From contig NZ_JALHBS010000001.1 in NCBI RefSeq assembly GCF_024195285.1, positions 1 to 64,000 on the forward strand: DNA of 64,000 bases, in the 5' to 3' direction. The position numbers were made by a program, and so were the translations under genes. The DNA is from Aurantimonas marianensis (GTDB lineage Bacteria > Pseudomonadota > Alphaproteobacteria > Rhizobiales > Rhizobiaceae). Of this stretch, positions 57,325-64,000 are shown one piece after another (within the stretch, counting starts at the first letter, position 1; every line of letters starts with the position of its first letter). The notes beneath the pieces were generated by a model that searched no databases, was not told where the DNA came from, and saw only the letters and a program-made list of their open reading frames with translations.

Positions 57325-57921
57325 GTCCGCCAGCTCCGGTGCAAGATCGACGGCGTTCCACGACGCCCCCGTATCAATTCGACACCATCGTCTGCGGTGC
57401 CGGTCCCGCCCACCGATGCCACGAACCCGCGACGGGGGCGCGGCTTTCCGACGCGGCGCCATGGCCTGAGGGGGGCGATGGACTGTTCTCCTGATCTCGG
57501 CCCGGCCGAGAGCGCGCTACGGCAATTGCCGTCGGACAAGCAAACGCCTGCGAGCCGCGAAGTAACAAGGAGGCCCTCGGCGGGTTTTTCGACCCGGATT
57601 TCTGCCTAGAGAGTGACGATATATTGCGATGCACACTGAAAATGATGCGGCGCGTATAGGAAAAGTGCCATGCGGAGCTTGCGCGGGCAAAGTTCCCGAA
57701 TTAGCATCGCGCCATGGTTTCCGGCTTCAAGGTCGCGGTGTTGGGAGCGCCGCGAGTCCTCGAAGGCCACGGTAGGGTGTCGATCAACGGTGCCCACCAG
57801 GACCCCCTATTGGCGGTCGTGACACGCTGCCGGAAACCTTCCCCCAGACTATCGATGGCTCAACGTTCGTCGGCAATCCTGCCGGCACGCGTCACCGCTA
57901 CAGTTCCTTGGGAGGACACAG
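57325..57921. other. Divergent promoter region between the metallohydrolase and xoxF
   Basis: 597 bases without a gene I can support. GGGAGGA at about 57909-57915 is the xoxF ribosome-binding site. A small dyad CGGGT/ACCCG with a T-rich loop lies at 57581-57596. A purine-rich GAGGGGGGCG precedes a 43-codon frame at 57479, but it lacks other support. Probably contains promoters and binding sites for methanol or lanthanide regulators, which I cannot identify by eye. Confidence 0.6.
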
Positions 57922-59826
57922 ATGTTCAAGACAATCACGAAGGCCGCGCTGGCATCCAGCCTGCTCATCTCGCTCGGCGCGGGGGCCTCGGCGAACGAGA
58001 AGCTGCAGGAGATGCAGGGCGACGCCGCGCAGTGGGTGATGCCCACCGGCGACTATTTCAACCAGCGCTATTCGACATTGGACAAGATCAACAAGGAAAA
58101 TGTCGGGGATATGGTCCCGGCCTGGGGCTTCTCGACCGGCGTTCTGCGCGGCCACGAGGGCAACCCGCTCGTCGTCGGCGACACGATGTTCGTGCATACG
58201 CCGTTCCCGAACATCGTCTACGCACTCGATGCAAAGAACGATGGCGAGATCAAGTGGAAATACGAACCCAAGCAGGATCCGAACGTCATCCCGGTGATGT
58301 GCTGCGACACGGTCAACCGCGGCGTCGCCTACGCGCCGGCAGCGGGTGAGGGCGGCAAGGATCTGGTGATCCTGCACCAGGCCGACACGACCGTCGTCGC
58401 GCTGGACGCAGAAACCGGCGAGCAGGCCTGGTCGGTCCAGAACGGCGACCCCTCGAAGGGCGAGACCGGCACTGCGGCGCCGATGGTGTTCAAGGACAAG
58501 GTGCTGATCGGCATCTCCGGGGGCGAGTTCGGCGTGCGCGGTTCGGTGACGGCCTACAATCTCTCCGACGGTTCGCAGGCTTGGCGGGCCTATTCGACCG
58601 GGCCGGACGACGAGATGCTGTTCGATCCCGAGAATACGATGGAGCTCGGCAAGCCGGTCGGCGCTGATTCCTCGCTCAACAGTTGGGAAGGCGACCAGTG
58701 GCAGATCGGCGGTGGCACCACTTGGGGCTGGTATGCTTACGATCCGGAACTGAACCTGATCTATTACGGCACGGGCAACCCGTCGACCTGGAACCCGGCC
58801 CAGCGCCCGGGCGACAACAAATGGTCGATGGCGATCATGGCGCGTGACGCCGACACCGGCATGGCGAAATGGGTCTATCAGATGACCCCCCATGACGAGT
58901 GGGACTATGACGGCGTCAACGAGATGATTCTCGCGGACATCGACGTCGGTGGGACGCCGACCAAGGCGCTCGTCCACTTCGATCGCAACGGTTTCGCCTA
59001 CACGTTGAACCGCGAGACCGGCGAATTGCTGGTCGCCAAGAAATACGATCCCGCCGTCAACTGGGCGACGGAAGTCGTCATGGATCCGAATTCGGATCAG
59101 TACGGCCGACCGCAGGTGGTCGCCGAGTACTCGACCGAACAGGGCGGCGAGGACACCAACACCACCGGCATCTGCCCGGCGGCGCTGGGAACGAAGGATC
59201 AGCAGCCGGCTGCCTTCTCGCCAAAAACCAACCTGTTCTACGTGCCGACGAACCATGTCTGCATGGATTACGAGCCGTTCCGCGTCGCCTATACGGCCGG
59301 ACAGCCCTATGTCGGCGCCACTTTGTCGATGTATCCGGCGCCCGACAGCCATGGCGGCATGGGCAATTTCATCGCCTGGGATGCCGGCAAGGGCGAGATC
59401 GTCTGGTCGCTACCCGAGCAGTTCTCGGTCTGGTCCGGCGCTCTCGCGACCGCCGGCGACGTGGTGTTCTACGGCACGCTCGAAGGCTACCTGAAGGCGA
59501 TCGATGCCGAGACGGGTGAGGAGCTTTACAAGTTCAAGACCCCGTCGGGCATCATCGGCAATGTGATGACCTACGAGAATGACGGCAAGCAGTATGTCGG
59601 CATTCTCTCCGGCATCGGCGGTTGGGCGGGCATCGGCCTCGCGGCGGGTCTCACCGATCCGACCGCCGGTCTCGGCGCGGTCGGCGGCTATGCGGCGCTG
59701 TCCAAGTACACCGCTCTCGGCGGCGCGCTGACGGTGTTCACGGTTCCGGACCAGACGGCCTCCAACAGTGGCGAACCGGCAACGCCGGCCGCCGCTGACG
59801 CAGCCGCGCCGGCGGCGAATAACTAA
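57922..59826 (+). CDS. xoxF: Lanthanide-dependent methanol dehydrogenase XoxF
   Basis: 634 residues, periplasmic eight-bladed PQQ quinoprotein with signal peptide ([20 protein letters not shown], cleavage near GASA|NEK). Vicinal cysteines C127-C128 form the disulfide ring over PQQ; metal ligands E202, N286, the catalytic base D328 and the additional D330 in [10 protein letters not shown]. The extra Asp is the XoxF mark; calcium-dependent MxaF has Ala there. Oxidises methanol (and often formaldehyde or ethanol). The C-terminus carries about 25 extra Ala/Pro/Asn-rich residues ([19 protein letters not shown]). Strong GGGAGGA before the ATG. xoxG follows after 180 bases. Confidence 0.97.
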   Translation: MFKTITKAALASSLLISLGAGASANEKLQEMQGDAAQWVMPTGDYFNQRYSTLDKINKENVGDMVPAWGFSTGVLRGHEGNPLVVGDTMFVHTPFPNIVYALDAKNDGEIKWKYEPKQDPNVIPVMCCDTVNRGVAYAPAAGEGGKDLVILHQADTTVVALDAETGEQAWSVQNGDPSKGETGTAAPMVFKDKVLIGISGGEFGVRGSVTAYNLSDGSQAWRAYSTGPDDEMLFDPENTMELGKPVGADSSLNSWEGDQWQIGGGTTWGWYAYDPELNLIYYGTGNPSTWNPAQRPGDNKWSMAIMARDADTGMAKWVYQMTPHDEWDYDGVNEMILADIDVGGTPTKALVHFDRNGFAYTLNRETGELLVAKKYDPAVNWATEVVMDPNSDQYGRPQVVAEYSTEQGGEDTNTTGICPAALGTKDQQPAAFSPKTNLFYVPTNHVCMDYEPFRVAYTAGQPYVGATLSMYPAPDSHGGMGNFIAWDAGKGEIVWSLPEQFSVWSGALATAGDVVFYGTLEGYLKAIDAETGEELYKFKTPSGIIGNVMTYENDGKQYVGILSGIGGWAGIGLAAGLTDPTAGLGAVGGYAALSKYTALGGALTVFTVPDQTASNSGEPATPAAADAAAPAANN

Positions 59827-59841
59827 GGCCGGTGGTGGCAA

Positions 59842-59865
59842 GGCCCGTCCCGGCCGGGGCGGGCC
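59842..59865 (+). terminator. Intercistronic hairpin between xoxF and xoxG
   Basis: GGCCCGTCCC-GGCC-GGGGCGGGCC: a 10-bp stem with a single G-T pair, 15 bases after the xoxF stop. No T tract follows, so it likely protects xoxF mRNA or partly attenuates, giving more XoxF than XoxG. Confidence 0.6.
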
Positions 59866-60006
59866 CTGCCCACGTAAGATCAGGGCCCGATGTCAGGCTT
59901 CGACCGTGACACGGGCCCTCGTTTCGAAAGCCGAGGGGTGCTCCGTCACCATCGTAAGGAAGCCGGGCCGAGGACTGCCGGCCGTGTCGATTACCGAGAG
60001 GTTTGA

Positions 60007-60723
60007 ATGAATTCCAAGTTGATCGCGTTCGCTGGCGTCATGCTTCTTTCGACCAGTAGCCTGACCTCTGCACAGAGCGAGGGAACCACCGTCGTGCCGG
60101 CGGGACAGGAGGCCCCGACCGCTGGCGCAACCGCTCCAGCGCCAGCCGGTGACACGCCCGCCCCGGCGGACCCAACAGCCCTAGCGTCCGAGCCGGCTGA
60201 AACCGCCACCGCGAGCGGCAAGACGATGGCGGCCGGCGACACCATGAAGGTGGACGCGCATCCGTCGAAGGACACGGCAAGCGAAGGCAACGCACCGAGC
60301 GAGGGCGAGGAGGGCAAATACGTCGATCCGGCCGGGAATCCCACCTACAGGATCGCAGAGGACGGGACTGCCGACTGGTACACCTGGCGTGGCTTCAAGA
60401 AATACGGCGCCAACTGCCTGCAATGCCACGGCCCGGACGGGATGGGATCGTCCTTCGCACCGAACCTGACGGAATCGCTGCAGACGCAGAGCTATTACGA
60501 CTTCGCGGGCATCGTCGTCAGCGGCCAGCAGAACCAGTGGAATTCGTCGGGCAATTCAATCATGCCGGCCTGGGGCGAAGATCCGAACGTGATGTGCTCG
60601 CTCGACGCGATCTACATCTATCTGCGTGCCCGGGCCGATGGCGTCGTGGGGCGGGGTGAACCGAAGCGGCCGGCAAAGAACGAGGCGGCGCAGAAGGCCG
60701 AATACGACTGTCTGGGATTCTGA
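60007..60723 (+). CDS. xoxG: Cytochrome c, methanol-metabolism related (XoxG)
   Basis: 238 residues with signal peptide (MNSKLIAFAGVMLLSTSSLTSA). Residues 25-100 are an Ala/Pro/Glu/Thr-rich linker, longer than usual; haem motif C137-L-Q-C140-H141; axial Met M186 in NSIMPAWGEDP; further cysteines C197 and C235, the four-cysteine pattern of this family. Electron acceptor for XoxF. Next gene begins 4 bases after its stop. Confidence 0.93.
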   Translation: MNSKLIAFAGVMLLSTSSLTSAQSEGTTVVPAGQEAPTAGATAPAPAGDTPAPADPTALASEPAETATASGKTMAAGDTMKVDAHPSKDTASEGNAPSEGEEGKYVDPAGNPTYRIAEDGTADWYTWRGFKKYGANCLQCHGPDGMGSSFAPNLTESLQTQSYYDFAGIVVSGQQNQWNSSGNSIMPAWGEDPNVMCSLDAIYIYLRARADGVVGRGEPKRPAKNEAAQKAEYDCLGF

Positions 60724-60727
60724 TGCG

Positions 60728-61648
60728 ATGAATCGCCTGCTCACAATCGTCGCCGGCCTCGTCACCGCTTTGACGGCGACGATGCCGGTTGCGGCCCAGG
60801 ACCGGGAGTTCGGCGGTGCGATCGAGTTGGTCGATCCGGACGTGTTTCGCGTTTGCGCCGACCCGAACAACATGCCGTTCTCGAACGAGGCCGAGCAGGG
60901 CTTCGAGCAGGAGGTCGCCCGGTTCCTGGCCGACAAACTGGGGCGCGAGTCGGTTTCCTATACCTATTTCCCACAGGCCACTGGCTTCGTGCGGATGACG
61001 CTCGGCTCCAATCTTTGCGATGTCATCATGAGCTATCCGCAGGGCGACGAACTGGTCCAGAATACAAACGCCTATTACCGGACGGCCTATGCGCTGGTCT
61101 ATCCCAAAGACGGCAACCTCGCCGGTGTCGAGACGATCGCGGACCCCAGGCTGAAGGACAAGCGGATCGGCATCGTCGCCGGGACGCCGCCGGCCACCTA
61201 TCTCGCCCGCGCCGGGCTGATCGGCAAGGCCAAGCCGTACCGGTTGATGATCGACACGCGGCTCGACAATTCCGCCAAGGCGATGATCGACGATCTCGAC
61301 AGTGGCGAGATCGACGCCGCCGTGCTCTGGGGGCCGATGGCCGGCTATTACGCCGAGGAATCGGGGAAGGACTACGCCGTCGTCCCGCTGACCGGGGAGG
61401 GCAAGGGGCCGGCGACGACCTTCCGCATCACCATGGGCGTTCGCGCCACCGATCAGGAGTGGAAGCGCACGCTCAACCGCGCGATCCAGGAATACCAGGG
61501 TGAGATCGACGAAATCCTTCTGTCCTACGGCGTGCCGCTGCTCGACGAAGAGGACCGGCCGATCGTGTCGAAGGCCGGCAAGACCGGGAGCGAGGTAGGC
61601 GATGCGGCCAAAGCCCCGACGCCGGAATCGCGGGAGCCGAAGGGATGA
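60728..61648 (+). CDS. xoxJ: XoxJ, quinoprotein-associated substrate-binding-like protein
   Basis: 306 residues. Signal peptide (MNRLLTIVAGLVTALTATMPVAAQ). Periplasmic binding protein type 2 fold: FRVCADPNNMPFSNEAEQGF, DVIMSYPQGDELVQ, TGFVRMTLGS, and AAVLWGPMAGYYA. XoxJ is thought to help activate or stabilise XoxF rather than act in transport. The tail after about residue 275 is charged. Coupled to xoxG, and overlaps the rhodanese gene (ATGA). Confidence 0.93.
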   Translation: MNRLLTIVAGLVTALTATMPVAAQDREFGGAIELVDPDVFRVCADPNNMPFSNEAEQGFEQEVARFLADKLGRESVSYTYFPQATGFVRMTLGSNLCDVIMSYPQGDELVQNTNAYYRTAYALVYPKDGNLAGVETIADPRLKDKRIGIVAGTPPATYLARAGLIGKAKPYRLMIDTRLDNSAKAMIDDLDSGEIDAAVLWGPMAGYYAEESGKDYAVVPLTGEGKGPATTFRITMGVRATDQEWKRTLNRAIQEYQGEIDEILLSYGVPLLDEEDRPIVSKAGKTGSEVGDAAKAPTPESREPKG

Positions 61649-62271
61649 GAGCGGCCCGCCCGCCGACCGCCATGTTCGGTCTGGTTCGCGCGAGCGCTCT
61701 TATCTGGACGATCCTGGCGCTCGTCCTCGCGCCGCCGCCGGTGTCGGTAAATGAGGATGCGGCGGCCGTGGCTGTCGGGACCGCGCCCGTTCCCGAACCC
61801 GAGGACTATCGAACCGAGGCCTATCGCGCGCCGGTTCCCTCGACGCTCGCGGGCGGCGCGGTCGTCGACACGGCAGCCGCCAAGCGCCTCCATGACGACG
61901 GCGTTTCCTTCATCGACGTCCTGCCGCGCGCGCCGCGACCGAAGGGCTTGCCCGCCGATACCATCTGGCGGCCGAAGCCACGCAGCAATATTCCGGGCTC
62001 GGTCTGGCTGGTCGATACCGGCTATGGCGAACTGGCGCCGGTCGTCGAACGCTATCTCCTCGACGGGCTCGGCAAGGCGACGGGAGAAGACAAATCCAAG
62101 CCGGTCGTCATCTATTGCCTGCGCGATTGCTGGATGAGCTACAACGCCGCCAAGCGCGCGATCCGCGCCGGCTACAAGGCGGTGTATTGGTATCCGGACG
62201 GCACCGATGGCTGGGGGGAAGCCGGCTACGCGCTGGCGCCGTCCGAGCCGAAGAAGCGGCCGGACGAATAG
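61645..62271 (+). CDS. PQQ-dependent catabolism-associated CXXCW-type rhodanese-like protein
   Basis: 208 residues. Hydrophobic N-terminus (ALIWTILALVLAPPPVSV) suggesting export or membrane anchoring, then a rhodanese-like domain with VVIYCLRDCWMSYNAAKRAI (C158, C162, W163), the signature of the family linked to PQQ-dependent alcohol oxidation. The conserved motif is C-x3-C-W here. Likely a periplasmic sulfur or thiol carrier that works with the SoxYZ-like and metallohydrolase proteins. ATGA overlap with xoxJ. Confidence 0.9.
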   Translation: MRAARPPTAMFGLVRASALIWTILALVLAPPPVSVNEDAAAVAVGTAPVPEPEDYRTEAYRAPVPSTLAGGAVVDTAAAKRLHDDGVSFIDVLPRAPRPKGLPADTIWRPKPRSNIPGSVWLVDTGYGELAPVVERYLLDGLGKATGEDKSKPVVIYCLRDCWMSYNAAKRAIRAGYKAVYWYPDGTDGWGEAGYALAPSEPKKRPDE

Positions 62272-62293
62272 ACGCGCACGCCATGCCGTTTGG

Positions 62294-63076
62294 TCACAGC
62301 GCGCTGGCGATCGCGCGGCCGAGGCCGAAGGCGCGCTGCTCGATAAGCACCGGCACCTCGCAGACATAGGCTAGGGACTGGCGGCGTTCGTCGAAGATGC
62401 GGGTGTCCCAGACCAGCGCCTGGCGGGCTTCCTCGATCTCTGTGGGCGACGCGTCCGGCCGCTGCCGCAGTCTGGCGAATTCCGTGCTCTCCTCGCGCAG
62501 TCTTTGCGCCAATGCCTTCTGCTTGGCGGCGTAGCGCTCGATGCCAGCCATCACCTCAGCGCGCTCGGCGTTCAGCCGGCCGAGAATATCGGCGAGCAGC
62601 GCCGTCGCGGTCGCCTGGCGTTCGGTCTCCGGCAAATCGCCGACGAAATCCTTGACCATCGTCTCGGCCTCGTCGAGTGGCAGCCGGCGCGCAACGATCC
62701 GGTCGACCAGCGCCCGAATCGCATCGGTCCGCTCGACGTTTTCGGCGCCGGAGACGTCCGGGCCGTTCCAGATCTGGGCCGGCGAGATCGTCTCGACGCG
62801 GCGCTGGACGCAGGGCCAGTCGGTGGTCGCCTTTTCCGGCGTCCGGGCGAAGGTCACGGGGTTGGCGGGGGTTTCGGCCGGCGACGACGGCGGCGGCTCG
62901 CCGGCTTCCGGTGCGTTGACGGGTGGTGGACCGGGCAGGACGAAGCCTTCGGGAATGTCGCGCGGCGTCGCCCCGTCCTGGGCGGTCGCGGGAGGGACGG
63001 CCAGATGCGACAGAAGCACGAGCGAGCCCGCGACTAGCGCGGCTCCACCGATTCGGCGGTATGCTTTGGTGGACAT
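62294..63076 (-). CDS. Periplasmic hypothetical protein with proline-rich linker and coiled coil
   Basis: 260 residues. Signal peptide (GGAALVAGSLVLLSHLAVPPATAQ), a Pro/Glu-rich stretch around 40-75, then a helical domain with WPCVQRRVETISPAQIWNGPD and heptad-like AERAEVMAGIERYAAKQKAL. Two cysteines (WPCVQRR, YVCEVPV). I do not recognise the family. Same strand as the ABC permease, converges with the rhodanese gene, and so belongs by position to the methanol cluster. Confidence 0.78.
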   Translation of the reverse strand: MSTKAYRRIGGAALVAGSLVLLSHLAVPPATAQDGATPRDIPEGFVLPGPPPVNAPEAGEPPPSSPAETPANPVTFARTPEKATTDWPCVQRRVETISPAQIWNGPDVSGAENVERTDAIRALVDRIVARRLPLDEAETMVKDFVGDLPETERQATATALLADILGRLNAERAEVMAGIERYAAKQKALAQRLREESTEFARLRQRPDASPTEIEEARQALVWDTRIFDERRQSLAYVCEVPVLIEQRAFGLGRAIASAL

Positions 63077-63110
63077 GAGAGCCTCCCTTCGATCGCGCTC
63101 AGGCGACGGA

Positions 63111-63956
63111 CTACTGGCGTTTGCGGCTGATCAGGCCGCGCGCCGGATCGTAGGCGAGGATGGCGCCGCCGAGAAAGACGATCGCGCAGCCGATGACGAT
63201 GGCCAGCGCCTGCCAGTTGATCTCGCCATAGAGCGCGAAGCGCACCAGCTCCACCGCGTGGGTGAACGGGTTGAACAAGGTGATCGTGTAGAGAAGCGGG
63301 CTCGATTCCTGCACCCGCCAGAGCGGATAGAGCGCCGAGGAGGCGAAATACATCGGGAAGATCACGAAGTTCATGATTCCGGCGAAATTCTCCAGCTGCT
63401 TGACCAGCGACGACAGCAGCATGCCGAGCGAGCCGAGCATCAGGCCGGTGAGGAGCAGGGCCGGCAGGACGGTGAGGTAACCGGTCCAGTCTGGCTGGAC
63501 TTCCCAGAACCAGGCGATGGCAAAGAACACATAGACCTGGACGATGCCGACCGCGACGCCGGCGGAAAGCTTGGAGACCAGCAGGAACCAGCGCGGCAGC
63601 GGGGAGACCAGCAGCGTCTTCATGGCGCCGGTCTCGCGGTCGTAGACCATCGACAGCGACGACTGCATTCCGTTGAACAACAGGATCATGCCGACGAGGC
63701 CGGGCGTGATGTAGACCTCGTAGAGGATGTAGGTCTGGTAGGGCGGCGTGATCGACACGCCGAGCACCTGGCGAAAGCCGGCCGCGAAGATGAACAGCCA
63801 GAGCAGCGGGCGCACCAGCGCCGAGACGAAGCGCTCGCGCTGATGCAGAAAGCGCAGCGCCTCGCGCCAGACGATGCCGCGAAAGCAGATGAGATAGGCG
63901 GACAGCGCAAAACCTCGGGATGTCGCGTCCACCGGGGCATTTGCGGGGGTGCTCAC
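63111..63956 (-). CDS. ABC transporter permease (ABC-2 type, alcohol-cluster associated)
   Basis: 281 residues with about six hydrophobic segments (LFIFAAGFRQVLGVS, GLVGMILLFNGMQSSLSMVYDR, LLLTGLMLGSLGMLLSSL, WQALAIVIGCAIVFLGGAIL). The family is an ABC-2 exporter permease found beside PQQ alcohol dehydrogenases (PedC type). GTG start at 63956 overlaps the stop of the preceding gene (GTGA). The transported substrate is unknown. Confidence 0.88.
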   Translation of the reverse strand: MSTPANAPVDATSRGFALSAYLICFRGIVWREALRFLHQRERFVSALVRPLLWLFIFAAGFRQVLGVSITPPYQTYILYEVYITPGLVGMILLFNGMQSSLSMVYDRETGAMKTLLVSPLPRWFLLVSKLSAGVAVGIVQVYVFFAIAWFWEVQPDWTGYLTVLPALLLTGLMLGSLGMLLSSLVKQLENFAGIMNFVIFPMYFASSALYPLWRVQESSPLLYTITLFNPFTHAVELVRFALYGEINWQALAIVIGCAIVFLGGAILAYDPARGLISRKRQ

Positions 63957-64000
63957 GAGGCCATCTCCGGCTCGACTGTGCTCTTGGCCAATCCGGTGAG
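63953..64000 (-). CDS. C-terminal end of the gene upstream of the permease (probably ABC ATPase), partial
   Basis: Fifteen codons and a TGA at 63953-63955 remain in frame (LTGLAKSTVEPEMAS). The GTGA overlap with the permease suggests an operon. ABC-2 permeases of this kind usually follow their ATP-binding protein, but 15 residues cannot prove it. Confidence 0.5.
   Translation of the reverse strand, partial: LTGLAKSTVEPEMAS

Noticed and set aside
57479-57610. 43-codon frame with GAGGGGGGCG upstream, between the metallohydrolase and xoxF
   Set aside because: It is the tail of an antisense frame, with no recognisable composition or conservation evidence; kept only as a note in the intergenic entry.

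Overview
The window is GC-rich, densely packed DNA with no phage or transposon genes. It looks like the chromosome of an alphaproteobacterium of the Hyphomicrobiales (Rhizobiales). The main evidence is the chemotaxis operon, whose order (receptor-cheS-cheY1-cheA-cheW-cheR-cheB-cheY2-cheD-cheT) is the rhizobial one. A 5-aminolevulinate synthase type HemA with an Irr-box-like site, and a lanthanide-type (XoxF) methanol oxidation cluster, agree with this. The genus cannot be told from sequence alone.

Layout. 1-7.3 kb: chemotaxis operon, starting with the tail of a chemoreceptor. 7.3-10.2 kb: a YeeE/YedE sulfur transporter behind an FNR/FixK-type box, a quinone oxidoreductase, and a small two-gene DUF4258/DUF2283 module. 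10.2-16.7 kb: a TetR-controlled acyl-CoA cluster (ACAD10/11-type acyl-CoA dehydrogenase, SDR, MaoC, thiolase, ACAD10/11-type phosphotransferase, SDR) resembling 4-hydroxy-acid degradation. 16.8-31.3 kb: housekeeping and small conserved genes (thioredoxin-fold protein, gph, DUF2934, YkgJ, DUF1622, a low-GC DUF5655 gene beside tRNA-Thr(CGT), nitronate monooxygenase, exonuclease, ATP-dependent DNA ligase, HDAC-like deacetylase, MATE transporter, pyrD, esterase, YjbQ). 31.4-35.6 kb: a CrbS/CrbR-like two-component pair, tail to tail, whose kinase carries a sodium/solute symporter domain. 35.8-40.6 kb: mscL, an aminotransferase, an AbrB-family membrane protein, a cupin, and hemA with an unusually informative promoter region. 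40.9-50 kb: a SAF-domain dehydrogenase, MarR, amidase, methyltransferase, GST, pncB, ggt and a PNPOx-fold protein. 50-54.7 kb: a PimC/PimD-like acyl-CoA dehydrogenase pair, the small subunit broken by a one-base frameshift, divergent from a FadJ/PimF-like multifunctional enzyme. 54.8-64 kb: methanol/alcohol oxidation cluster (SoxYZ-like carrier and zinc metallohydrolase on the minus strand; xoxF-xoxG-xoxJ-rhodanese on the plus strand; then an unknown periplasmic protein and an ABC exporter on the minus strand, running off the end).

How it works together. XoxF oxidises methanol (or another short alcohol) in the periplasm with PQQ and a lanthanide, passes electrons to cytochrome XoxG, and is assisted by XoxJ and a set of quinoprotein-associated accessory proteins. 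The CrbSR-like pair could tune C2/acetate or alcohol metabolism, but nothing in the window ties it to a target. The two acyl-CoA clusters point to growth on varied organic acids.

Most notable observations: CheA lacks about 15 residues at the P3/P4 boundary; hemA has an FNR/FixK palindrome, a partial second copy of it, and an Irr-type box in about 100 bp; an acyl-CoA dehydrogenase is frameshifted; the ACAD10/11 system is present as separate genes; and there are uncharacterised periplasmic proteins flanking the xox genes.
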